Of a stretch of DNA of 64,000 nucleotides, positions 25,801 through 35,562 are shown piece after piece; position 1 is the stretch's first letter, and each line of letters starts with the position of its first letter. The stretch lies in contig JAGTTD010000002.1 in the NCBI GenBank assembly GCA_018398585.1, positions 31,798,186 through 31,862,185 of the forward strand, read 5' to 3'. The position numbers and the translations under genes were made by a program. Origin of the DNA: Simmondsia chinensis. Taxonomy: Eukaryota; Streptophyta; Magnoliopsida; Caryophyllales; Simmondsiaceae. Under the pieces are notes generated by a model that worked only from the letters and a program-made list of their open reading frames with translations, was not told the DNA's origin and ran no database searches.

Positions 25801-26504
25801 ATTAATTTAATTCTTGAACTTTGTGTCCTTTCTGCATCCAGTTTCTACTACCACAAACTGAAGGAAATGTACATGTTTCTGTGAAACCCGAAACCTGGAA
25901 ATACTGCAGTTCGATTGATCTATTTTTTTGCCACGGGCATGCTTTACACAAGTTTTAAGCACTGTTTTATTTGCATTCTCCTCGCCCTGAAAACAAGGTG
26001 GATTTTGGTATAATTGGTAATGTTTGTCCATCATGACCTCAACGCCCCATGGTCAATATTGGAAATATCTCATAAAAGTGAGAATAAGGCAGCGTTGCAA
26101 TATAAATTACTTTTAAACCTTATATCACAAAATTTTTAATGAAAAGACATACAATCTTTGATTCTTATACCATTTCACATGTAGGTACATTTGTAATAAG
26201 TAAAATATAATATATGTGCGTTATATATGCTGTGCAGGAACAAGCTCGGAAAGAGAAAGAAGAGCTGGAAAGGATGCTGGAAGAAAACCGAAGGAGATTG
26301 GAGGAAGCGCAGCGGCATGAGGCTTTAGAGCAGCAGCGGAGAGAGGAAGAGCGCTACCGACAACTGGAGGAGATGCAGAGGCAGAAGGAGGAAGCATTGC
26401 GGAGGAAGAAGCAGGAAGAGGAGGAAGAACGGTCAAAGCAGATGGTTTTGCTTGGTAAGAACAAATCTAGACCGAAACTGTCTTTTGCTCTTACATCAAA
26501 ATGA
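16875..26504 (+). CDS. ARGLU1: ARGLU1-like arginine/glutamate-rich nuclear protein
   Basis: Four coding exons join in phase: 16875-16981, 21524-21739, 24839-25058 and 26238-26504, giving 269 aa. Residues 1-95 are rich in RS dipeptides, as in splicing factors. Residues 108-250 are an almost unbroken charged helix (E/R/K/Q-rich, coiled-coil-like) with LIEEETIRRVEE and EELERMLEEN blocks. The last 20 residues hold the GKNKSRPKLSF signature of ARGLU1. In animals ARGLU1 is a nuclear cofactor of transcription and alternative splicing; the plant role is inferred by homology. The exon 3 donor is AG|GCAAGT, a GC-AG intron; all others are GT-AG. Introns hold SINEs, LINE pieces and MITEs. Start ATG 16875 opens directly into the RS region. 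Confidence 0.88.
17550..17579 (+). repeat. Poly-A run
   Basis: About 30 A residues in intron sequence. No retroposon body could be assigned upstream. Confidence 0.7.
17686..18512 (-). mobile_element. 5'-truncated RTE-type LINE, 3' end
   Basis: On minus, from 18512 down, it encodes the C-terminal region after the RT domain typical of plant RTE-like LINEs: SYGAECWPVK, then MRMLRWMCGHTRKDKIRND, then WWCGHVRR, with at least one frameshift. It is followed by a non-coding 3' end (AGGTTAGGGGCCC..ACAGCCT..) and a (TTG)n tail seen on plus as acaacaacaac at 17686. This 3' end matches the tail of the 5S-headed SINE at 28605-28867. A homopolymer/GC-rich expansion at 17768-17808 interrupts the tail. Confidence 0.78.
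18513..19752. other. Intron sequence with homopolymer tracts
   Basis: Intron of the ARGLU1-like gene. It has a T then G run at about 19119-19153. The open frames here come from the homopolymers or lack recognisable motifs. Confidence 0.35.
19753..20032. mobile_element. MITE, family 1, expanded by poly-C
   Basis: The left end (GAGTTATGTACTCCATTGG) and the inverse of the right end (GAGATATTCACTCCATTAGT) match, and the interior carries the atgagggacca phrase of the copy at 15515-15866. A 23-base C run at 19866-19888 sits inside it. Confidence 0.6.
19896..20216 (+). repeat. 135-bp direct duplication, two copies
   Basis: Positions 19896-20030 and 20082-20216 are identical by eye over 135 bases and are each preceded by a long C run (23 and 32 C). 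It looks like a recent local duplication of the right half of the MITE, or a copying or assembly artefact around the C tract. Confidence 0.75.
20217..21523 (+). other. Intron, no gene seen
   Basis: Intron of the ARGLU1-like gene up to its exon 2 acceptor (TATCCTACAG at 21514-21523). Two similar phrases (gggtgtactttgttcc) occur near 21156 and 21319. No other structure was recognised. Confidence 0.35.
21932..22055 (-). mobile_element. tRNA-derived SINE, second copy
   Basis: On minus it has box A-like ATAGCCTAGTAGTT and box B-like GGGTTCGATTTTC, and a 3' side in AAAAAAGATAAAATAAAA. A perfect 12-bp target duplication TTGGAATTTTAT lies at 21920-21931 and 22056-22067. The head (GGACATAGCC) matches the copy at 14989-15175. 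It is in the intron after exon 2 of the ARGLU1-like gene. Confidence 0.88.
22068..23231. other. Intron sequence with poly-A run, no gene seen
   Basis: Intron after exon 2 of the ARGLU1-like gene. It contains a pure A run at about 22794-22820. Nothing else was recognised. Confidence 0.35.
23232..23690 (-). mobile_element. RTE-type LINE 3' end, second copy
   Basis: On minus it has the same C-terminal coding tail (KKSWMETIR, then in another frame NLTEGMALDR) followed by the non-coding 3' end TTTTCAGGTTGGGAGCCC and GGGGGTAAGG. It ends near a (GGT)n run seen on plus as caccaccacc. It is frameshifted and dead. It aligns with the LINE end at 17686-18512 and with the tail of the 5S-headed SINE. Confidence 0.72.
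23800..24090. repeat. AT-rich dispersed repeat
   Basis: Phrases here (gttgcttttaagtcttgtgtttgc, tagctagcttaaaatctg) resemble ones in the MITE-like block at 42367-42823 and near 26085-26200. It is probably a decayed member of the same family; I could not define its ends. Confidence 0.35.
25059..25064 (+). promoter_or_regulatory. GC-type 5' splice site
   Basis: The donor after exon 3 of the ARGLU1-like gene is AAAGAG|GCAAGT. Apart from GC in place of GT it is the strong consensus expected of GC-AG introns. The acceptor at 26236-26237 (TGTGCAG) restores frame exactly with GAA CAA GCT. No GT donor nearby keeps both frame and homology. Confidence 0.8.
25136..25193 (-). mobile_element. Short 5'-truncated LINE/SINE tail
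   Basis: The plus sequence ctcagcgtctcaagggctcc at 25141 is the inverted end of the shared LINE/SINE tail. Only about 55 bases are present, in the GC-AG intron of the ARGLU1-like gene. A target duplication is not clear. Confidence 0.6.
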
Positions 26505-26743
26505 ATAAAATTTGTCATAGATGACTCATAGTCGATGAATGTTTTGGGACTCAGTTTGGTTTGTGTTTTAGGTACATCATATGACAAAACAAACTACCAT
26601 GTTTGTTTTTACTGCATTTACCCCACTGGCTTTTATCTTTAGGACTGTCATTAATTTATGAAGAAACTTTTGTAAGTATTTTTTGGTACCCAAGTTTTTT
26701 CAATGGTGTTGAAGTACCCTTTATTATTTGACATTTATTTTTA

Positions 26744-27110
26744 GGGATATGTACACCAAAGATCTCTGTATTTTGTTTGTTGTGTCTATTTTGTCCTTGT
26801 ATTTTTTATTATGTTAATTTAGTCCCTCTATAATTTATATTGTGCCAATTTGGTCCTATGGTCAGATTAAAGTTAAATCAATGGCGTAAGTTTTAACTGT
26901 ATCATCACATTAACCACACACATTGACTAAATATAACCTAAGTGGTGGCCGAACTATTAAAAATTTCATCAACAATTGAACATAAATTTTAATTTAAGGA
27001 CCAAATTGACATTATATCACTAGTATAGAGACTAAATTGGCATGACTAGAAGTACAAAGATTAAATTGATATAATGGGCAAGGTACAATGACATTTGGCA
27101 TAAATATCTC
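26744..27110. mobile_element. MITE with inverted ends (family 2)
   Basis: The left end GGGATATGTACACCAAA and the inverse of the right end GAGATATTTATGCCAAA match. Inverted atttagtccct/aggaccaaatt phrases fill the arms. It is non-coding and lies just 3' of the ARGLU1-like gene. Confidence 0.65.
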
Positions 27111-27755
27111 TTTTTTTATGTATATATCTGCACCATCACACTATTAGCTCACCGTTAGGTGCAGCTGATGTGTAATGTTCAACCAAGTAAAAAAGATATG
27201 CCAAAGGAGTAAAATGACATTAGTGGGAGGCATATATGTCCAATAATGCAAAAATTAGCTTTTGTCAAAAAAAAAATTTTCTGGCAATTTCTGCTAGGTT
27301 AACATGTCCTTTGGGGAGGGCTAGGATGTTTCTATTATTTTTTTGCACAACTGGCATTCTTTTAGGGTGGTTGAGTTCCTTTTAATTGACATGTTAGCGC
27401 CATCGCTGAGGTCAAATAAGGCTTGATGGTGAGGTATCCATAAGAAACATTATATAACCTCAGGGTACCTGAAAACTGCACCACTTAGCCTCATGGTAAT
27501 TACAAGTCCTTTTTTCCGTAATTTAATTGTGTAGTTTATTAATAGCTATTTGATTCGAGATAAAGTGAAAGTGACATAAATTGAGGATGACACGAGCAAA
27601 GGCATGTTTATGAATGCTTGTTCATGTGAAGTTGAGACTCGTGAATACGTTGTTGAGAAGGGATGAATTGATAGGAGTTGGTCATGTTAGGAGATGAAGA
27701 ACCAAAAATGCATGGTTAGGATTGTGTAGAAAATCTTATTTCAATTGAGCTTTGG

Positions 27756-27802
<47 letters not shown>

Positions 27803-28086
27803 CTGTGGCCGAGTATGATGATGAACTTTTGATGTGAAAGAAGGGCTTAATATCTATTTTGGCATTGCAAGTTTGAATTTCAGTCCCAACTTTAGTATTT
27901 TCTAGTTTGTTCGTGTTGTTAGTCAGTTCACTGAGGTCCAAACCACTATTAAAGTCTAAGGTATGCTTATTTGGGTTCAATTAGGCTCAAGCGTAGGTTG
28001 TTTAGTGTTAAACTTGGCTAAATATGAACATTTATGTTTGTATAGAGGCTTATTTAGGCTGCAGGCCACTAAGATTGAGCTCAAAT
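27111..28086. other. Intergenic DNA with (AT)n microsatellite
   Basis: Holds an (AT)n tract at about 27760-27799. No gene was recognised. Confidence 0.45.
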
Positions 28087-28425
28087 TAGGGGTGTAAATG
28101 AGCCGAGTCGGCTCACAAGCCCTCGTAATGAAGCTCGAGCGAGTTTTTTTTAATATAATACATTTGCTCAAATATTACCCAATAAAGCCATATTGGAGCC
28201 TAAATGAGTTAAGCCTGAGCTTAAACCAGCCCAAATGTGCCTATATTGACCATAAATGAGTCGAAATATTACAAGCTTAATATGAAGCTCATTGAGCTTG
28301 GCTCAGCTCGAGCTCGAACTTTTAAAACTCGACGAGTTTCGAACCAAGCTTAAAGCTAAAGGGCCTAACGGGCCGAGCCTCGAGCCTGTTAGGCTTGGGC
28401 TCGAATCAGCTCAAATATACCCCTA
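28087..28425. mobile_element. hAT-like MITE
   Basis: The left end TAGGGGTGTAAATGAGCCGA matches the inverse of the right end TAGGGGTATATTTGAGCTGA. The interior is rich in gagccgagctcgagc phrases. Flanks 28079-28086 (GCTCAAAT) and 28426-28433 (GCTCAAAC) form a 7-of-8 target duplication, the length expected for hAT. Confidence 0.75.
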
Positions 28426-28604
28426 GCTCAAACAACTAAGGATTTTGAGCTTGGCAATGAGCTACCTTAGGAATCATGAGGACTTGGTTCATTTGTAATC
28501 CCTTGCTTGAACTCAAGTTACAAGATTTTTTTTTTTTTTTTTTTAATAATTCAATAAGAGGAGAGAATGTGCCTTTACAAGGTACAAGGTCATAATGTAA
28601 TGCA

Positions 28605-28867
28605 GCAGCAGCAGCAGCAGCAACAATAGACTCAGTGCTTCAAGGGCTTCCACCTAAGCGGGGTTGGGGGAGCGAATGTATGCAGCCTTACCCTTTCAGG
28701 GTGTAACTTTATCGAGAGGCTATTTTCTAGGACTCCCAACCTTATAGGGTTGGCAACATGAGGACTTACTAGGAGGTCGCCCATCCTGGTATTACCCTTG
28801 CCCAAGCACGCTTAACTTCGGAGTTCTAATAGGATCCAGTGTATTAGTGCCTGGTAAATGAATCCTT
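28605..28867 (-). mobile_element. Full-length SINE with 5S rRNA head and RTE LINE-like tail
   Basis: On minus, from 28865, the sequence follows plant 5S rRNA from its first nucleotides (GGAT, ACCAGCACTAA-like, GGATCC, AACTCCGAAGTTAAGCG) to about nt 117. It then runs directly into AGGTTGGGAG...AAATAGCCTCTC...GGGTAAGGCTGCATACAT...AGCCCTTGAAGCACT and ends in a (TTG/CTG)n tail. The unit is flanked by a 20-bp target duplication with two mismatches (28585-28604 and 28868-28887), so head and tail moved together. The 5S internal promoter (28765-28819) is retained. The tail matches the RTE LINE 3' ends at 17686-17880 and 23232-23370. A Cassandra TRIM is unlikely: there are no LTRs and the duplication is far longer than 5 bp. 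Confidence 0.9.
28765..28819 (-). promoter_or_regulatory. 5S rRNA-type internal Pol III promoter in SINE
   Basis: Box A/IE region GAAGTTAAGCGTGCTTGGGC (28819-28800) and box C region GGATGGGCGACCTCCTAGTA (28786-28767) of the 5S gene, at 5S spacing. In real 5S genes this region binds TFIIIA. A few substitutions are present; activity is unknown. Confidence 0.75.
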
Positions 28868-29009
28868 CAAGGCCATAAAGTAATGCAAATCCAAAAAATA
28901 AAATTCAAAAGGGTTAGGATGGTGCTAGTGATTCTGATTCTGGGTTTTCATGTTGGGAAAATATATGAATTTTGTTGAAAAATAAACTCTGATGCCGACT
29001 ATTAGGTTC

Positions 29010-29791
29010 TGTCACGTTCCTCGGATTTGTGACTCCATTTCAGATAGGACTTGGAACGTGAATTGATGAATTGAGTTGAGAAGGATAGAATTTAGAGAGT
29101 TTGAGATGAGAGATAGAAATTGAGATAGATTTTAGATGAGAAAAGAATTAGAGTTTAGGTGAGAGAAAGAAATAGCAGAACACTTGGAGATGAGATTAAC
29201 TTTCACAATTTTATTGATTGAATTATGATATTCGATTCCTTATTACATTGCAAATGCTCTTATATTTATAGAGAACTAGTAAACTAATTCTAGAAGCTTC
29301 CTAGCTTAATACAATCTGAAAATATTCAAATAAAATGGCGGAAAATAACTACCTATTCAAATAAAGGCGGGAAAAACAAATTATTCAAATATTGGAGGGA
29401 AAAGCGGTTGGAGGAGCGTCCCCCTTTTTTATTCTATATACTTCTAGATCATTCTAGGTAGAGGCGCGCCTTTGGAGCTGTTAGAATGACCTGTTGTGAC
29501 CGTGGAGGCTGAATGACACACCTTTGACACTATCGGGCGCCCTAGCACTGCTATCGGGCGCTGCAAATCGGTCCTGACACTGTCCCGCTGCACCTGTGAC
29601 ACGGTTCTGCTGCGAACTGGACGAGACCTGGCTGCGGACCTCTTGACCCTGGCGCGGACCCGGCTTTGATCCAGAACCTTGTCTTGACTTGGTTGCTTGG
29701 CCTTCCTTGACAACCCCTAAGAACAACTTATCCTTTATTGTTTGCTGCCCTAGTTGATGCGTTGGACCATGTCATGGCTAGGATCATGACA
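29010..29791. mobile_element. Solo LTR with 5-bp target duplication
   Basis: It starts TGTCACGTTCC and ends GATCATGACA; the terminal TGTCA/TGACA are inverted. The flanks GGTTC (29005-29009) and GGTTC (29792-29796) are identical. No internal domain is attached, so it is a solo LTR left by recombination. The phrases gagatgagagatagaaattgagat resemble the LTRs at 34183-34751 in composition. Confidence 0.8.
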
Positions 29792-29951
29792 GGTTCATAG
29801 TTCTCAACTATAGTCACAACAATAGACACCTATTAGAGCACTTAGAGTAGGAGACTCTTCTCTCTACCTAAGCCCCCGGTCGGAGAGTCACGCTTCGTGA
29901 CACCTCACGTGCGAGAGTTCCTGGGAATAGGTTTATCTCTATAAACCCTTT

Positions 29952-31999
29952 GCCCTAATACCGGTTGTTGGGATGAATTTCAAAAATTCTCCCTAAAGTT
30001 TACAAAGTTAACGCAGCGGAACGGGTTTAGAATTCATAACTCTAAACTTAGGGTTGATTTAAAATTCCTAATTTTAAATCTTTTACTCTAATACATTCAT
30101 AACAATACATAAACTTGAACAGACATAATAACGAATATTATAAATAAATAGAAAAGCGAAAAAGAATAAAGAAAGAAGAACATACCTTGAATTGCTCTAA
30201 TAATAAAGAAAAACTAAGAAAATCGAGACCCCGCGATCTTTTACGCAATGACCTCGAACTGCTCGGAGGGTGGGCTCCGAAAAATATTAAACTAAGGAAA
30301 GAAAATTTTCAATGGAAATTTTTTTCTCCAATTAGGTCTCCGAAACAATTTCAGAAACTCTAAAGAAATATTTCAACTTGAATACCAAACCTCGGAATAA
30401 GCACCTCTATTTATAGAAGTAATCCGGAGCAAAAATTCTAATTTTAATCGAAGTGGGATTGCCCAATTAAAATCAAAACGCAGGGTTTAATTAAAAAAAA
30501 AAAAAAAGTCAAAACCCGTCGTTTTATCACTGTTCAAAATCGCATGATTTTTTAATTCAAAACGCGTGCCACGTGTCGCACGCCTATTGGTCCAACCCGT
30601 GGCACGCGGATTCCTCCCTTGGGCAGCCCAACGCGTGACACGTGTCGCGTGCTGATTGGCTGCCAGTGAAGTACGCCGATCGCCACGGTTTATACGCGAT
30701 TTTTGATTTTTTTTTTGTTTTGTTTTGTTTCCCACATATAAAAATTCATCTTATGAATTTTAATTTTTCAAAATTATTTTATTTTATAATTTTTTAATAT
30801 TTATTCATTTCATGAATAATGTTTGGCAAACTTAAATTACCCATCTTATGAAAAAATAATTCATCTCATGAATTCTTTAATATTTTTTCAATGGCAATAA
30901 ATACAGAGGCTTGCGTAAGGACCTCAAGGACAATTTAAATCTAGCTCCAAATGGGTTAAATTAATTATCTCATGAAATAATTGAATTACCATTTAATGAG
31001 ATTTAATTCCACTAAATAAATCTCATTGCACTCTAGAATTAAATTATTTATTCGATATCTCCCTAATAGACTATATTGATGACAACAACCCCTCCACTAG
31101 ATGTCCATGATAAAGGATAAATATAAGCACTACCATTATCCTTCTCACAGCTTCTCCATTAGTTACCGACTCGCCCTTTACTGAATAATTCATTTATACT
31201 TGAACATATTTACAGTATAAATTCCAAATGTCAAACACTTGGAATGCTTTGGCCAAAGTTTCCGAACTATTCAAATATTTGCGAATCAACTAAGGGGACA
31301 CCTGTATCTCATAAGAGACTGTAGATTCCCTATTGAATACATAATCCTTGTCATACTTCACGCCGCTACCCAGTGTACGTGGGATTTCAGTCATTCGTTT
31401 AGAGTCAAACATGTAAATAAGTAACTAACGCTCCATGCACAAGTCCAGAATACTCTTAGGATTTAGAGTCGTCGCTCAAACTACAACGTGAATCAATCAT
31501 TTCCGATAGTAGTCTAGAAATAAGTAACCCATGTGGTCCAACTCAGTGTGTCAACCTTATTAAACACACTAACCTAACACTTCTGGATCTCCATCCACAT
31601 GACCAAGACAAGTCATCTAAAGTGTCACGTTATAGTCTTAACATACAAGTGGTACAAACTTGTCTTCAACTACGAGTCTTTCAAACAACAATCCATACCA
31701 TTTGTTCCAAGTCTATCTATGACTTAGTCTTATAAACCACTTAGAACAAACATGTAAATTATAGTCTGAGAACTACACCCATCTCATGGATGTCTCTCAA
31801 AAAAAATTCACATGCAGTATAAATGCTCACATACACAAATTTAACTAGGAAATGACTGGAACTTCAAATTTATTTATTCAACAACAACAACAACAACAGG
31901 CCCAGTGCCCCAAGGGCTCCCGCGTGAGCTTCAAATTTATTTATTAATTAAAATAATATATCCAGAATAAATTTGGATTTCAAGACACTTTTCCTAACA
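29952..31999 (-). mobile_element. Long LTR (about 2 kb) with degenerate primer-binding site
   Basis: On plus it opens TGTTGGGATG at 29966 and closes TTCCTAACA at 31999 (near-inverted termini). Next to it, 29952-29962 is a decayed primer-binding site (gccctaatacc, cf. gctctgatacc at 6571). The interior shares phrases with the LTR at 6584-7155. A 50-bp SINE/LINE tail has inserted at 31879-31928. The second LTR and coding domain were not found. Confidence 0.55.
31879..31928 (-). mobile_element. 50-bp LINE/SINE tail insertion with 17-bp target duplication
   Basis: It contains (CAA)n then cccagtgccccaagggctcc on plus, which is the inverted 3' tip of the shared LINE/SINE tail. The flanks CTTCAAATTTATTTATT at 31862-31878 and 31929-31945 are identical over 17 bases. 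Confidence 0.9.
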
Positions 32000-32290
32000 T
32001 TTCAGACCTATCCTCCTAGTTTTAAACCCCCATTGGTAGGACAAAAGAGGGAAGATGGTGGTGGGTTTTCATGGTACTAGTTTTGTTTATCTAAAAAGGA
32101 GTCGTAAAGCACTAAAGTGCAGGACTAAAGAAAAACAAAGCGAGATTTGCATGAATTCTTAAAATATATGTCTCCCAAGAAGTGTTTGAAGCCAAACCCT
32201 CTAGTAAACAAGAAAAAGGGAGGTTGGCGAGGAGGGACGACAGGGCTATAGAGGATGCAAAGCTTATTGTTGCTAGGCGCACATGGGAGT

Positions 32291-34182
32291 AGAGGTGGCC
32301 ACGGGCCGGGCCTAGACCTAGGTCTAACCTTGGGGGACCGGCCCGGCCTGAGCCCCAGGCCCCCCCAAAAAAATAATTTTATAAAAATATATTAAAAAAT
32401 AGAATATATATATATATAAATATATATAATTATTTTGATAAAAAATAATTATAATTTATTAATCAATAATATAACATATAATCATAATAGTGTCCTATAA
32501 TATTACAAATATATTTTATAAAATAAAATGTATTATAACTTGTTAAAAAAATATAACTATAACAATATATATAAATCAATCTAAAATTTTTACGGCTGAT
32601 ATGGTACTTGTAATGGAGTTATTGTCATCTTCTTCATCGCTTGATGATTCTAATTTCAGACGATTCTAGTCTCTATTCATTGCAGCCATCCAGTCTTTTA
32701 AACACACCGACATTTCTAAGGTATTCGGTGCTAACTTCACTCTTTTTATTCTTAGCAATCTGCCACCGGCACTAAAAGCAAACTCCGATGCTACTATAGA
32801 CACCGGACATGTTAGAATATCACGTGCCATGGTGGAAAGTACGGGATATTGGGTTTTATATGATTTCCACCATAGCAAAATATCAAAATGTTCATTAGAC
32901 TCCGTCGGTTAGAATTCGAACAGAGTTGAACGCAAGTATAAAGAAAGCTCATCCTATAACGTGGGACTTGTCAGGGCATTAATCTGCTAAACATATCCCA
33001 CGCATATGCTTGTCTTTGGGAGGGAGGACGAAAATGATATAGAAGAAACATTGTATTATTTGTTAATTTCTGAGAATAAGCAGAAAATAAATCATGTAAA
33101 ATTGCTTCCACTTTAATAATAAAAGATTTTACATCAAAATTTGGTAGAGTTCTTTCGTAAAATATTTGGACAAAAAATTGAAAACCCGCAAGTTTGTAAC
33201 GTGGATCAAAAATATGACATGGGTAATTCAGTATAATATTTTAAAAAATTTTCTTGCATGGTGGCAATGGACCCTTGCAGCACAGGGTTGGAGGAGTTCT
33301 CCATCATCCATGCAGTAATATCTACCAATTTAGATATTGCGTGTGGAATGGTTAGGTAATAAGATACAAAAAAAATGTCGTAGCATTTTTAAAAGAACCA
33401 AGAATTTACAGATTTCATTTATTATTTCCCAATTTTTATTATCTACACTAAAACAACTTAGATCCACATAATTTATTTGTATAAATTCCATCAAGATGTC
33501 TTTATATGATATGCATCTTTCTAATATTTCGACCGTTGATAACCACCTAGGAGATGCATCTAATTTAAAACGTGTCCATGAAATACCTTGTGATTGACAC
33601 AATTTTTTAAATTTATGTTGCCTAGTTGCAGATGTTTTAATTGCTTTAACTATATTTCTTAAAATTGTAAGAAAAAAATATAAGTTACACTTCATCCATT
33701 ATCATTAAATGAAAAATATGACAAATGAAACTCAAATGAAAACATTTTTCATCTAACATGGGCCTTAAATACCAAATTAATTGGTTAATAGATCTAATAT
33801 TGTTAGTTGCATTGTCAAAAGTAATGCTTCTAATTTAGTTTTTAATCCTCCACTCACGGCAATGCGGCCACAATAGTACTTGAGATTACATGAGAACTGT
33901 GGGGATATATGAATAGGCGAAATAAAATTTGTTTTTGTATTATGTAGGAAGAATCAATCCAATGTACAGTTATGCACAATTGGAACATTTTGACTTCAAG
34001 GAACTTTGGTATTCTACAATGCTACAGACAATGTCAGTTGTAAAAAATACAATATCGCATTGAATAATAATGCAAAAAACAAGTAAAATATAAGGGTTGA
34101 AAGAGCCCTATAAAGAAAAATAGAAAGGAATAACATAACATAGCCATATAAATTCAAAATAAAACCATTTGAGGTAACACTA
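32291..34182 (-). mobile_element. hAT transposon remnant
   Basis: A 3' terminal region opens at about 32291 (TAGAGGTGGCCACGGGCCGG on plus, a hAT-type TAGxGGTG end) and transposase pieces lie on minus. The 5' end was not found. The LTR element at 34183 sits at its upstream edge and may have inserted into it. Confidence 0.65.
32666..33815 (-). pseudogene. hAT-family transposase remnant
   Basis: From about 33815 down, minus reads FDNATNNIRSIN, the segment around a catalytic Asp of the hAT RNase H-like core, then a CHIFHL-like block. After a stop come 33695-33330 (plant hAT core region, WLSTVEILER) and 32878-32666, the hAT C-terminal dimerisation domain (YPVLSTMARDILTCP, VASEFAFSAGGR). The N-terminal zinc finger is missing and stops interrupt it. 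Confidence 0.8.
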
Positions 34183-34751
34183 TGTTACGCTCGTGCTCGA
34201 ACCTCGAACGTAAACTAAAATAAATTGGATAGGATTGAGAATTTAAGATGAGAAAGAATGTGAAATTGAGATGAGAAGATAGAGTTTAGAATTAGATGAG
34301 AGAAACAAGGGAAAAGGAGATGAGAAAGAGAGTTTAAATCTCAAATGAGATATTATTCAGATTTTTCATTGAATGCTTTGATGATTACAACTCAACACTT
34401 ATTTATCGCATTGAACTACTAATCAACCTAGCTAGGAAACATCTAGAACTATCTAAAATATATTCTAACTAATTAATATTTGTTTGTATTATTCTTGGCG
34501 CCAGAATTCAGTAAAATAACAGAAACAGCAGCAAGTGGTACGCAGCAGCAACACCCAGCAGTAGCAGCAGCACACCAGATCAGTAAAACAGCTCACATTA
34601 ACAAATTTAACTGATATGCAGCAACAGGTAGTTCAGCACCAGCATCAAATACAGCAGCCCAATAACAGATTTTAACAGCTTTTCCCTCCAATTAGTTTTC
34701 CCGCCCATTTCATCAAATTAAACTCTAGCCTTGGAATTTCAGTTTGTAACA
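34183..34751 (-). repeat. 3' LTR of the non-autonomous element
   Basis: Paired with 36942-37509. It carries CAG-rich runs (cagcagcaacacccagcagtagcagcag on plus, near 34542) shared by both LTRs. Confidence 0.92.
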
Positions 34752-35562
34752 TTCCCTTCCCCTTGAAAACATTCTTGTCCTCAAGAATAGAAGAGAATCG
34801 TAACAATGGAGAACTATAATTGTATATGAAATTATAACTGAAGGGATGAAGTTTTGCTGAATTCTGCAGAGCACCTTGGATGTTGTTTATCTCGCTGCAA
34901 TGTCTGCGTTTGAGTACGTAATACTCTTCTGGAGGTCTACACCGATCAAACCAAACATCAACAACACTTTCACGACACCTCATAATCCAGATAATACAGC
35001 TCACAACTCCTTCTTGCTGTTGAGAGTCACAAAATGCATTCATGTTTATGTATTTCTGCATATGAAAGGCTGCACAACTGTTTTTATATATCTTTACTCC
35101 AATAAAGCTGCATACGAAGTCCTTTAACATCTCGGGAGGCCTTCCAAACTCAAACCAAGAGAACCTAACATCAAAATTTGCTTGTAAGCATTTCCCATTG
35201 CAATTCAGACAGCTCAATTTCTTGTCGATGTACACTAATGGCCAAAATTTCAGCAGCTGTAACTTCAAAAATGCAGTGGTTTCTTTGTCCTCAGCTGAGA
35301 CCTCGGTGACCAACGTCTTGCAAATGTCTTCCCAATAGCATAGCTTCATGATAGGGTCCCTATTAATCAAATCTCTTTTCCATAAAAGAAGTAAATCATG
35401 CCGAACTTGCCGATCGGCATACCGACACTGCATATTTGTTACTGGAATCTGATTTCTGGCTGAACCAACGTGCTCTGGAGCAATGACAAAGCTTGCAACA
35501 TTGTTTATATCAAACATTTGGATGTTGTGAGTTTGAGCATTCAAAAAACAGGACGTGGACAA
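34672..35562 (-). CDS. Unknown 296-aa protein at the 3' end of the non-autonomous element
   Basis: The frame runs through the polypurine tract into the 3' LTR. It contains a CLNCNGKC cysteine cluster, a repeated RPPE phrase (FGRPPEMLKDF and CRPPEEYYVLK) and aromatic-rich segments. Its end (ILEDKNVFKGKGM at the polypurine tract) is the usual last stretch of Ty3/gypsy pol frames, so the end may be a pol relic. No pol enzymatic motif is present. I do not recognise the rest; it may be captured host sequence or an element-specific protein. Confidence 0.45.
   Translation of the reverse strand: MSTSCFLNAQTHNIQMFDINNVASFVIAPEHVGSARNQIPVTNMQCRYADRQVRHDLLLLWKRDLINRDPIMKLCYWEDICKTLVTEVSAEDKETTAFLKLQLLKFWPLVYIDKKLSCLNCNGKCLQANFDVRFSWFEFGRPPEMLKDFVCSFIGVKIYKNSCAAFHMQKYINMNAFCDSQQQEGVVSCIIWIMRCRESVVDVWFDRCRPPEEYYVLKRRHCSEINNIQGALQNSAKLHPFSYNFIYNYSSPLLRFSSILEDKNVFKGKGMLQTEIPRLEFNLMKWAGKLIGGKSC

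Noticed and set aside
28748..28865. Functional 5S rRNA gene
   Set aside because: It carries many substitutions, is not in a tandem array, and is joined to a retroposon tail inside target duplications.
28605..28867. Cassandra-type TRIM (5S in an LTR)
   Set aside because: No paired LTRs, primer-binding site or polypurine tract, and the target duplication is 20 bp, not 5.
29444..29726. Arg/Ser-rich frames on minus
   Set aside because: They lie inside the solo LTR and have no partner frame.
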